A stretch of 10,466 nt of DNA. Source: an uncultured Prevotella sp. (GTDB lineage: Bacteria > Bacteroidota > Bacteroidia > Bacteroidales > Bacteroidaceae). Each line of letters starts with the position of its first letter. The stretch's first letter is position 1. Below the pieces are notes generated by a model. The model made no database searches, was not told the DNA's origin, and was given only the letters and a program-made list of their open reading frames with translations. The DNA is taken from contig USHW01000063.1 in NCBI GenBank assembly GCA_900554545.1, positions 1 to 10,466 of the forward strand, given 5' to 3'. A program made the translations under genes and the position numbers. Shown here piece by piece: positions 1-7,200 of the stretch.

Positions 1-30
1 CTCCCTCCCTTCGGGAGGGCTGGGGTGGGT
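1..30 (+). repeat. GC-rich 30-base interspersed hairpin repeat, copy 1
   Basis: The sequence opens with CTCCCTCCCTTCGGGAGGG followed by CTGGGGTGGGT. The first part folds as a 7-bp stem (CCCTCCC/GGGAGGG) with a 3-base loop. Nearly identical copies lie at 9094-9123 (reverse strand), 9271-9300 and 9789-9818, so this is an interspersed family and not a local accident. It lies about 40 bases beyond the stop of the minus-strand gene at 69-683 and could slow or end that transcript, but no T-run is visible within the window on the minus strand. An 11-base direct repeat (TGGGTGTCAGC at 26-36 and 48-58) overlaps its end. The copy may extend beyond the left edge. Confidence 0.8.
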
Positions 31-68
31 GTCAGCTGTGCGGTGGTTGGGTGTCAGCAGTGCTGGTT

Positions 69-683
69 TTACTCCCACTTGATTGGAACGTTCTTCAGCT
101 TGATGGCGTATTGCATCCAGTTGGTGCCGCCGGGGCATCTTGCTTCCGTGTCGAGATACCATCCTGCGGTGACGATGACGAACTTGTCGACCGTGGCAGG
201 TACTTTCATGAATTTGGCAAACTCGAATTTCACGGGTACGCCCACCATCATGTTTTTCTTTTCCGGATAGTATCCGGTCTTGTACTCGTTGCCGTCGGCG
301 TCGGTGGCGCGGCCGTCATTGCCGCCGATAGCGGCGTTCTGGTAGTTCAGTTTCTTAGCCGTCGCCTTCACGTAGATGGTCACCTCGTTGCTGGCGGCAT
401 TGCCTACGGCCTCGACAAATTCAAGGTCAAAGTGCTCCGAGCCGGGATTTCCCACCTCAACTCCCGATGCCGAGGTGACAAAGTTGGTGGCCGTTTCGGC
501 TGCGTTTGTCGTCGCCGTTGTGCTGTTTGTGGTGCTCTCGGTCGTCGTTTCGCCCGTTATCGTCTCCTTGACAACGTTCTCCGCAGCTTTCTTCAGCTTC
601 TTGAAAAACTGCGCGTCGGCCTGTTGCGGTATTGCGAAGAAGGCTATCGCCACTGCGCAAAGCGTTCTAATCATTCTTTTCAT
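69..683 (-). CDS. Small secreted protein of unknown function
   Basis: This encodes 204 residues from the ATG at 683. An upstream in-frame GTG at 689 adds only two residues and is less likely. Residues 1-25 form a signal peptide: basic start (MKRMIR), a hydrophobic core around 8-18, and a probable signal peptidase I site after ADA (residues 22-24). A short basic amphipathic stretch (FFKKLKKA, 26-33) follows, then a Thr/Ser/Ala-rich linker (about 41-73). The C-terminal domain (about 80-204) has alternating hydrophobic residues typical of a beta-sandwich, for example the strands VTIYVKA and KFVIVTAGWYL. I do not recognise the family; the end region vaguely recalls the Ig-like domains of the DUF4352 type. 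No lipobox cysteine and no type IX CTD are seen, so it is probably periplasmic or surface-exposed by an unknown route. It starts 33 bases after the stop of the membrane-protein gene on the same strand, so the two are probably cotranscribed. Confidence 0.75.
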   Translation of the reverse strand: MKRMIRTLCAVAIAFFAIPQQADAQFFKKLKKAAENVVKETITGETTTESTTNSTTATTNAAETATNFVTSASGVEVGNPGSEHFDLEFVEAVGNAASNEVTIYVKATAKKLNYQNAAIGGNDGRATDADGNEYKTGYYPEKKNMMVGVPVKFEFAKFMKVPATVDKFVIVTAGWYLDTEARCPGGTNWMQYAIKLKNVPIKWE

Positions 684-722
684 AATCACTGATTGGTTTT
701 AGTTGTACAATAATATATAATG

Positions 723-1529
723 TCATTGGTTTTCGGCCTTGCGCTCCGCAATCTTCCTGTTGGCCTCGTCTCGCGCCCCGGTGGTGTAATGCAAGCCGCC
801 ACTGTCGTCGTAGAACACCTGCTGCGACGGCTGCTTTGACGCTTCTTTCGACGTTATGCCGAAAGCATATATGCCGCCGACTATTATCGCGGCCACCATC
901 AGCAGCTGCAAAAACAGCTCGAACAGGGCTACTAAGAACAGGAACACGGCTATGCACACGGCCACCACGCACATTACGGAGAAAGCCGTGAACACCGCTC
1001 CCTGCCGCCAGCCTGCCGAGCGCACGTTGCGCATCAAAGCCCAGCCGATGCCGCCAAGCACTAGTCCCCAGAAGATGATGTGCATCACAACAGTGCCGGC
1101 CGTGCCTGTAAATCCAATCATGCCGAACACTATCGATACGACCAACGCCACCGGGAACGTCAGCAAAAGGCAGATGAACGTAGACTTCATCGACAGCTCC
1201 TTGCCGATATGTTCTTCCACCGCGCCCTTGAGAAAGTAAACTTGCAGGATTTGGAACGCCACGAACAGTGCGAAGGGCACAAGCCGCAGCAGCTTCGAGA
1301 AGAAGCCATACTTGTCGGATGTGCACCACCACAGGCTGTTGCCGCCTAATACAGCGTAGATAACAATCTCCAGAATGGTAGCCGCAAGCATACATCCGGC
1401 GGCGGTCATAAGCAGCGTGCGCGGCTTGGTTTCGCTCTTCATGTAGAGCAGTGTTGCGGCGAAGGCCGCAGCTACGATTATGAACACGAGCCAGAAGGGC
1501 AGGGTGGTGGACATCAGAAATTCTTTCAT
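723..1529 (-). CDS. Predicted seven-helix inner membrane protein of unknown function
   Basis: This encodes 268 residues from the ATG at 1529 (MKEFLMSTTL). The frame stays open upstream to 1679, but that extension reads as non-membrane, Cys/Arg-rich sequence and runs across the likely promoter at 1592-1622, so the shorter start is chosen; an ATG at 1514 is also possible. Hydrophobic segments lie near residues 10-30, 38-62, 79-100, 116-142, 144-166, 178-200 and 201-224. A charged tail of about 40 residues (225-268) follows, ending in an Arg/Lys/Glu-rich stretch (ANRKIAERKAENQ). No transporter, kinase or peptidase motif is visible, so no function is given. It is the first gene of an apparent two-gene minus-strand operon with the secreted protein at 69-683, which makes a joint envelope role possible but unproven. 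Confidence 0.75.
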   Translation of the reverse strand: MKEFLMSTTLPFWLVFIIVAAAFAATLLYMKSETKPRTLLMTAAGCMLAATILEIVIYAVLGGNSLWWCTSDKYGFFSKLLRLVPFALFVAFQILQVYFLKGAVEEHIGKELSMKSTFICLLLTFPVALVVSIVFGMIGFTGTAGTVVMHIIFWGLVLGGIGWALMRNVRSAGWRQGAVFTAFSVMCVVAVCIAVFLFLVALFELFLQLLMVAAIIVGGIYAFGITSKEASKQPSQQVFYDDSGGLHYTTGARDEANRKIAERKAENQ

Positions 1530-1591
1530 GGCATTATTTTTTATAACGTTTTTGACAATACCCGATGCACTGTTGCGATGCGCTACTGTGG

Positions 1592-1622
1592 CAAAAGTAA
1601 TGAAATCCGCAATCCTTGCAAT
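1592..1622 (-). promoter_or_regulatory. Candidate Bacteroidota promoter for the minus-strand gene pair
   Basis: On the minus strand, TACTTTTG (1599-1592) matches the -7 consensus TAnnTTTG exactly. ATTG (1622-1619) matches three of the four bases of the -33 TTTG box, with 19 bases between the boxes. The start codon at 1529 would follow a leader of roughly 55 bases. The consensus is known for the Bacteroides primary sigma factor; its use here is inferred. Confidence 0.5.
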
Positions 1623-1679
1623 AACGGAAATCCGTGAAATTGCACATGTCCGGCCACCGCCTGCGTAACATCTTGACAT

Positions 1680-1769
1680 TCAACGCCTTGCAAAAGGCCG
1701 TCTTTCGCCTTGCAAAACGTGGCCTTTTGCACGCTGAAAGGTGGCCTTTTGGAAGGTAAAAGGCCACCT
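1680..1769 (+). repeat. 84-bp direct repeat copy A with 12-bp hairpin
   Basis: Bases 1680-1763 match 3441-3524 without gaps at 81 of 84 positions, in the same orientation. Inside the repeat, GCAAAAGGCC (1690-1699) is complementary to GGCCTTTTGC (1721-1730). At the right end, AGGTGGCCTTTT (1739-1750) pairs perfectly with AAAAGGCCACCT (1758-1769) around the loop GGAAGGT. The unit lies in the divergent intergenic region left of the methylase gene, with copy B right of the module. No open reading frame is supported in it. It resembles a structured intergenic repeat such as a REP or MITE-like unit. The rest of 1530-1904 holds only the two promoter-like sites. Confidence 0.85.
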
Positions 1770-1869
1770 CTTGGTTTTCATTGCGGTATTCTTTATCGTG
1801 AAGACAGCGAAAAACCTGCTTCCAAGAGCGTTTTTCGGGCAGGCCCGTTAATGTCTCGAAAATATTTTG

Positions 1870-1877
1870 TAAGTTTG
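1870..1877 (+). promoter_or_regulatory. Candidate -7 box upstream of the Dam-family methylase
   Basis: TAAGTTTG matches the Bacteroidota -7 consensus TAnnTTTG and ends 27 bases before the start codon at 1905. No convincing TTTG is seen 19-21 bases further upstream (the bases there read CGTTA), so the promoter may be weak or depend on an activator. R-M modules often have their own promoter, which fits the position. Confidence 0.35.
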
Positions 1878-1904
1878 CAATGTACAATCAAACCATTACG
1901 ATAG

Positions 1905-2894
1905 ATGAGTAAATTCACAGCAAAGCCATTCGTCAAGTGGGCCGGCGGCAAGGGCAGTCTTATACCTACGCTTGAAAAGCTGTTGCCGGTTGACATCTCC
2001 CGTGTTGACGACCTGACATATATAGAGCCGTTCATCGGGGGTGGGGCGATGCTGTTTTTCATGTTGCAAAAGTTCGGAAATATACGCAAAGCCGTAATAA
2101 ACGACCTGAACCCGGACTTGATAAACGCATATAAAATGGTAAGGGATTGCCCTGACGAGCTTGTCGGCAGTCTGACGGCCATACAGAAATCATACTTTGA
2201 TATAGATGAAGAAGCTGGCCGGAAAGAGTTTTACCTTGCCATGCGCAGGCGGTTTAACGCAAGCGGTTTGTCGGCAGTAGACAGGGCGTCATGCCTGATA
2301 TTCTTGAACAGGACGTGTTTTAACGGATTGTACCGGGTCAATTCAAAGGGCGAGTTCAACGTCCCTTTCGGCAGATACAAGAACCCGAAAATATGCGATG
2401 CCGATACCATTTACGCCAACAGCAGGCTTTTGCAGGGAGTTGAAATAATCTGTGGGGATTTTGAACAGGTGGCCGAATATGTTTCAGGCAACACGTTCGT
2501 TTACCTTGATCCGCCTTACAGGCCGGTGGATGCGACGTCGAGTTTCACTTCATATACAAAGGAAGGCTTTGACGACAGCGAACAAATCAGGCTGAAAAAG
2601 TTTTTCGACAGGCTGACCGCTTCGGGCTGTCTTGCCATGCTAAGCAATTCGGACAGTAGTTGCAGAAACCCTGAAGACACGTTTTTTGACGACCTTTACA
2701 AGGATTATAGGATAAGGCGCGTCTACGCTTCACGCTCCGCAAGCGCGAAGGCGGATAAGCGTGGAAAGCTTGCCGAACTGCTTGTCTGCAATTATGCGGA
2801 CAACGGTTTCAGTACGATAAGCCATGACAAGAGTCTTAAATTCAGCCTAAATATCAATGATTATGGACAAGGCGCATACAAAAGAACAGTTTGA
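1905..2894 (+). CDS. dam: Dam-family DNA adenine-N6 methyltransferase, MboIA/DpnM-like, probably GATC
   Basis: This 329-residue protein transfers a methyl group from S-adenosylmethionine to adenine N6 in duplex DNA. The motif order is that of alpha-group methylases: motif X FVKWAGGKG (9-17), SAM-binding motif I YIEPFIGGGA (39-48), a central target-recognition region with FLNRTCFNGLYRVN (133-146) and FNVPFGRY (151-158), then the catalytic motif IV DPPY (202-205). Length and motifs match the M.DpnII/M.MboIA/Dam family, whose usual target is GATC. That specificity is also supported by the MboI-like fragment that overlaps its 3' end by 32 bases. All key motifs are intact, so activity is expected. 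It is the only complete gene of the decayed module and appears more A+T-rich than porU by eye, consistent with horizontal acquisition. With the partner nuclease gone it is probably an orphan methylase that may affect expression, repair or protection from GATC-cutting systems. Confidence 0.9.
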   Translation: MSKFTAKPFVKWAGGKGSLIPTLEKLLPVDISRVDDLTYIEPFIGGGAMLFFMLQKFGNIRKAVINDLNPDLINAYKMVRDCPDELVGSLTAIQKSYFDIDEEAGRKEFYLAMRRRFNASGLSAVDRASCLIFLNRTCFNGLYRVNSKGEFNVPFGRYKNPKICDADTIYANSRLLQGVEIICGDFEQVAEYVSGNTFVYLDPPYRPVDATSSFTSYTKEGFDDSEQIRLKKFFDRLTASGCLAMLSNSDSSCRNPEDTFFDDLYKDYRIRRVYASRSASAKADKRGKLAELLVCNYADNGFSTISHDKSLKFSLNINDYGQGAYKRTV

Positions 2895-3051
2895 CGTGTT
2901 CATGTCTCAACTCATAGAGACCAACGTTACGTTAGGTTTCTTCTCTGATTTTGCCAAAATCTCATCAAATGTAGATGCCGTTTCAATGAAGCTCAACCAG
3001 CTTAACTACCTCATTGGAAAGGATGACATGGATGCTACAGTTGTTTGGTAA
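2863..3051 (+). pseudogene. Truncated MboI/DpnII-like restriction endonuclease (N-terminal remnant)
   Basis: From the ATG at 2863 (an in-frame ATG at 2857 is also possible) the frame gives about 62 residues and stops at 3049-3051. The segment FDVFMSQLIETNVTLGFFSD and the following KLNQLNYLIGKDD resemble, from memory, the start of MboI-type GATC endonucleases, which are about 280 residues long. Everything after roughly residue 58 is missing, including the PD-(D/E)XK catalytic core, so nuclease activity is not possible from this reading frame. The start overlaps the methylase gene by 32 bases, the tight coupling usual in R-M operons. Sequence belonging to a second methylase begins within about 50 bases of the break, so an internal deletion is more likely than one point mutation or a sequencing error. 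Confidence 0.75.
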
Positions 3052-3085
3052 GTATATCACAAAGATGTCTTTATCGGTATTATAA

Positions 3086-3367
3086 AGGGCAATACTTGCG
3101 TCAACGCGCAGGAATGCGTGGATACTTGATCCTTTTACGGGGAGCAGCACCACAGGCATAGCTGCGAATTTGGCCGGCAGGAGGTTTCTCGGCATAGATG
3201 AGGAAGCGGACTTTTTGTCTTTGAGTGAGCGCCGGAAGCATGAGATTGAAAACCTTGAAAAGGCTTCTGAATACAGGAAGAAGATAGCGGACATCGCTTT
3301 TTCTGAAAGCATTGCCAGCCCGATGTTGGGCGAAACGGAGCCTGAAGGGTATGACTTGCCTTTTTGA
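3086..3367 (+). pseudogene. C-terminal remnant of a second DNA methyltransferase (N4/N6-methylase type)
   Basis: Reading the frame that ends at the TGA 3365-3367, translation gives RAILAST (3086-3106) and then ILDPFTGSSTTGIAANLAGR (3122-3181). This is the SAM-binding motif I of the group of methylases in which DPPY comes first and the DPFxGSGTT motif lies near the C-terminus. It continues as RFLGIDEE and a helical, charged end (LSERRKHEIENLEKASEYRKK). The DPPY half is absent and the frame is closed upstream by a TAA at 3083-3085; similarity may reach back to about 3060 across that stop. From memory, MboI systems have the order methylase, endonuclease, second methylase, which is what is seen here. 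A TTG at 3170 could start a 65-residue peptide but it would lack motif I. I consider it a fossil gene. Confidence 0.75.
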
Positions 3368-3440
3368 TACGGTGCGGTTTTATTGTCATATCATGTCTTT
3401 GTGCCGCAGCAAAGAGGATTGACGGCTAACCCGTTGATAA

Positions 3441-3524
3441 TCAACGCCTTGCAAAAGGCCGTCTTTTGCATTGCAAAACGTGGCCTTTTGCACGCTGAAA
3501 GGTGGTCTTTTGGAAGGTAAAAGG
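3441..3524 (+). repeat. 84-bp direct repeat copy B
   Basis: This is the second copy of the unit at 1680-1763, with three mismatches in 84 positions and the same orientation. The inner complementary arms are kept (GCAAAAGGCC at 3451-3460, GGCCTTTTGC at 3482-3491). The right-hand 12-bp hairpin of copy A is not: one arm has changed to AGGTGGTCTTTT and the sequence after the loop reads AAAAGGTGGCAT. The left edge overlaps a near-perfect palindrome, CGTTGAT-A-ATCAACG (3432-3446), that copy A lacks. The copy lies between the R-M remnant and the promoter of the FAH/porU block. The remaining bases from 3368 to 3440 show nothing else that I can name. Confidence 0.85.
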
Positions 3525-3554
3525 TGGCATATTGCGGGACGGGGGACGGCTGAT

Positions 3555-3585
3555 TTTGCGCTTTCGGGATTTTTACGTACCTTTG
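3555..3585 (+). promoter_or_regulatory. Bacteroidota-type promoter for the FAH-porU operon
   Basis: TTTG (3555-3558) and TACCTTTG (3578-3585) match both boxes of the Bacteroides consensus (TTTG, TAnnTTTG) exactly, with 19 bases between them. The ATG of the hydrolase gene lies 36 bases after the -7 box. It is the clearest promoter in the window and probably drives the hydrolase and porU, perhaps porV as well, because no similar site is visible between porU and porV. Confidence 0.65.
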
Positions 3586-3621
3586 TCGGGTTGATATTCA
3601 TGGCATGAAAACTTGTTAGGT

Positions 3622-4239
3622 ATGAAGATTTTTGCAGTAGGGATGAATTACATCCAGCACAATAAAGAGCTTGACGGAACGTTATATAAACCGGAAGAGC
3701 CTGTGATTTTCACCAAGGCCGACTCTTCGTTGCTGAAAGACGGGAAGCCGTTTTTTCCGCCTGACGACCTCGGGCGCATCGACTACGAGGGTGAACTGGT
3801 GGTGCGTATATGCCGGTTGGGCAAGAATATTCCCGTCAGGTTCGCCCACAGGTATTACGATGCGGTGACCGTGGGGGTTGACTTCACGGCGCGCGAGCTA
3901 CAGCGCCGCCTGCGCTCCGAGGGCAAGCCGTGGGAGCTTTGCAAGGGGTTCGACGGGGCTGCGACAATCGGCGAATGGGTCGGTGTTGAGAAGTTGCGCG
4001 ACGTTCAGTCGCTGCGCTTCCGTCTGGATGTGAACGGCGAGGTTGTACAGGAAGGCTGCTCGGCCGACATGCTGTTCAAGGTTGACGAGCTGATAGCCTA
4101 CATCAGCCGCTGGTTTACACTGAAGACGGGTGACATCCTCTATACGGGCACGCCGCAGGGCGTAGGCCCCGTAAGCGTGGGCGACCATATCACGGGCTGG
4201 ATAGAAGACCGCAAGGTGTTGGATTTCAACGTAAGATGA
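3622..4239 (+). CDS. Fumarylacetoacetate hydrolase (FAH) family protein
   Basis: This 205-residue protein starts at the ATG at 3622; a TTG nine bases upstream is in frame but less likely. It has the FAH fold signatures: metal-ligand glutamates in DYEGELVV (E56 and E58), the aspartate of VGVDFTARELQ (D87), KGFDGAATIGEW (108-119), and the C-terminal TGDILYTGTPQGVGPVSVGD (169-188). The single-domain size of just over 200 residues is that of bacterial and mitochondrial FAHD1-like enzymes, which hydrolyse acylpyruvates or act on oxaloacetate; the substrate cannot be read from the sequence. It is cytoplasmic, with no signal peptide. Its stop overlaps the porU start in an ATGA, which implies translational coupling. 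I recall an FAH-family gene directly upstream of porU in Porphyromonas gingivalis as well, so the pairing looks conserved although no role in secretion is established. Confidence 0.88.
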   Translation: MKIFAVGMNYIQHNKELDGTLYKPEEPVIFTKADSSLLKDGKPFFPPDDLGRIDYEGELVVRICRLGKNIPVRFAHRYYDAVTVGVDFTARELQRRLRSEGKPWELCKGFDGAATIGEWVGVEKLRDVQSLRFRLDVNGEVVQEGCSADMLFKVDELIAYISRWFTLKTGDILYTGTPQGVGPVSVGDHITGWIEDRKVLDFNVR

Positions 4240-7200
4240 CATATAAGAAAGTACTCTGTTTTTTGTTTGCGCTGTTTTTTCTTTGCGCGACAGAAGCCGC
4301 TGGAAAGGCGCAACGCTTTTTCAACCTCACCGCAGACGAGGTGAGGATTGACAGCGTGTTGCCGTTTTTCTCGTGCCGGGTGCTGCTCGACGGTGCGTGG
4401 GAAGACTCCGTATATACCGCCGCAATAGAATATCCCGAGTTCATGGAGATGAGCGCTGCCGACGTGGCGCGGTATGAGCGGATAAGCGGCGAGCCGCTGC
4501 CGGAGTTGCCGGAGGTTGAGGCGAACGTCGTTGTAGAGCGCCGCCGCGGACGCTTGGAGGTGTTTTTCGTTCCGCTGGTGATGCGTGGCGGCAAGTATAT
4601 GAAGCTTGTCAGCTTCATGCTCGACGTCAAGTCAAGCCCCCTGCCGCGTGTAAAGGTGGCCGCGAGGATGGCCAGTGCCGCGTCGCGTGCCGACAGGTAT
4701 GCCGCCCACTCGGTGCTGCGCGAGGGGCGTTGGGCGAAAATCCGTGTGCCTGAGACCGGCGTTTATGAACTGACGCAGACGCTGGTTCGCCGTGCAGGGT
4801 TTACTGATTTGAGCCGCGTCAAGGTGTACGGCTACGGCGGAGCGTTGCAGGACGAGGTGTTGGACGAGGAGTACCTTATCGAGCATGACGACCTGCAAGA
4901 AGTTCCTACGTGTACGGTGGGCGGCCGCCGGCTGTTCCATGCCGAAGGACCGGTGACATGGAGCAGTGCTACGGCAAACAGGCGCACGCGCAATCCGTAT
5001 TCAGACTATGGCTATTATTTCCTGACCGAAAGCGACGGCGAACCGCTTACGGTTGACAGCACAACGTTCGTCGATTCATTCAGGGAGCATCCTTACTACT
5101 ACCATACAATCCGCGAGGTTGACAACTACGCCTGGTATCAAGGCGGACGAAACCTGTTTGAGAACGACCCGATAAGCGCCGGAAGTTCGAAAAGCTATCT
5201 AATAACGCGCGAGGCGGCGCAGGCCGGGGAGCATTGGATAGACGTATGCGTAACCGCAGGGCAGGCAACCACGGGGCAAATCAGCATCAACGGCAATGCC
5301 GTAGGCTCTTTTTCAATGAGCGGTTTTGGTGACTACGACTACGCAAAGACATACGCGCGTGTGTTCAGTGTGACGTCTTCCACGCTTACCGACACGGTCA
5401 CCATATCAACCACTTCAGGCGGCCCGGTGCGCCTTGACTACATTTCGGCACGCTTTGACACGCCGCGCAGCGTTCCAAACCTTGCCTCTACGTCGTTCCC
5501 CTCGCCTGAATACGTCTACAACATAACCAACCAGGACCACCACGCCGACCCACAGGCTGACATGGTAATCATCGTGCCTACGTCGGCGAAGCTCACCGCC
5601 CAGGCCCAAAGGCTTAAGGAACACCATGAGCAGCAGGACGGACTCAGGGTGACAATAGTTCCGGCAGACGAGCTTTACAACGAGTTTTCAAGCGGTACTC
5701 CCGATGCAAACGCCTACAGGAGGTACTTGAAAATGCTGTACGACCGTGCCGAAACAGAAGCCGACATGCCAAAATACCTGCTGCTGTTCGGCGACTGCGT
5801 ATGGGACAACCGTCTGCTTACGCCTGAGTGTGAGGCTCTTTCGGCCGATGACTTGCTGCTCTGCCATGAGAGCGAAAACTCCTACAACAGGGTGTATTGC
5901 TACGTTGACGACGGCTTTTTCTGCTGTCTTGACGACGGAGAGGGCGGCAGTCCGACGCAAAGGGACAAGCTCGACGTGGCCGTTGGCCGCTTCCCGGTGC
6001 GCACCGAGGCTGAAGCCAAGGTCATGGTGGACAAGACCATAAACTACGTCGGCAACGACAACGCCGGCAGTTGGCAGAACCTCTTGGTGTTCATGGGCGA
6101 CGACGGCAACGATAATGTACACATGACCGACGCCGACGAGATGGCGGAGACCGTTGAAGGCATCAACCCCGCATTCCAGGTTGAACGCATAATGTGGGAT
6201 GCCTACAAGCGTGAGACATCGTCTACGGGCAACCGCTATCCTGACGTTACACGCCAGATAAAGCAACGACAGGAATCAGGCGCGCTTGTGATGAACTACA
6301 GCGGGCACGGCGCACAGACCAGCATATCGCACGAAATGGTGCTTACCATTAACGATTTCGCCACTTTTACCAACAGTAACCTTCCGCTTTGGATTACCGC
6401 ATCGTGCGACATCATGCCCTTTGACGCCCAGGAAGACAACATCGGCGAGACCGCGGTGCTTAATGAAAACGGTGGAGCCGTGGCCTTTTTCGGCACGACA
6501 CGTACTGTCTACGTTGACCGCAACAACGCCATAAACAAGGCTTATCTGCGCTCGCTGTTCACCTCTGGCGACGACGGTTACGTCACAATAGGCGAAGCGC
6601 AGCGGCTTGCGAAGAACGAACTCATTACATCCCGGCGTGACACAACAGTCAACAAATTGCAGTATTCGCTGCTCGGCGACCCTGCGTTGCACCTCAACAT
6701 ACCGTACCAAAGGGCTGTAATCGACAGTATAAACGGCGTTGAACTCGCTTCGGCAGACACGCTTCCGCAAATCTCGGCAGGCTCTGTTGTAAGGGTGTCA
6801 GGGCATGTTGAAACCGCCGACGGCGGTAAAGATGCGTCGTTTACGGGCGTAGTCTCCGCCTTGGTAAGGGATGCCGAGAAGCTGGTTGTATGCCGTTTGA
6901 ACAACACTTCGGATGAAGGTGCGAGCACGGCGTTCGAGTATTACGACCGAACTACGACCCTGTTTAACGGCAGCGACAGTGTGCGCGGCGGCGAGTTTGC
7001 CTTCTCATTCGCCGTCCCTATGGACATAGATTACAGCAACGAGACAGGACTAATCAACGTTTTGGCTGTCAATTCTTCGACGAAAGAGGCCGTCAACGGG
7101 GTTAACGGCGACTTTACCGTAGGCGGAACGGCGGCTGAAGGCACTGACGGAATAGGCCCGTCAGTCTACTGCTATCTTAATTCCCCGTCGTTTGTGAACG

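Noticed and set aside
51..692. Long plus-strand open frame of about 213 codons opposite the secreted-protein gene
   Set aside because: It lies antisense to a gene with a clear signal peptide and is rich in Arg, Val, Gly and Cys as shadow frames are. No promoter or domain supports it.
1530..1679. N-terminal extension of the membrane protein by 50 residues
   Set aside because: It would run across the -33/-7 sites at 1592-1622, and the encoded residues lack membrane or signal character. The ATG at 1529 sits just before the first hydrophobic segment.
2857..3051. Sequencing frameshift as the cause of the short endonuclease
   Set aside because: No other frame downstream resumes the endonuclease sequence; second-methylase sequence starts within about 50 bases, so the missing parts are deleted and not merely out of frame.
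3170..3367. Independent 65-codon gene starting at TTG
   Set aside because: The frame continues upstream into DPFTGSSTT, the methylase motif I, so it is the tail of a truncated methylase and not a small gene.
5688..6266. 192-codon minus-strand frame inside porU
   Set aside because: It lies entirely antisense to the catalytic C25 domain, whose conservation on the plus strand accounts for the open frame.
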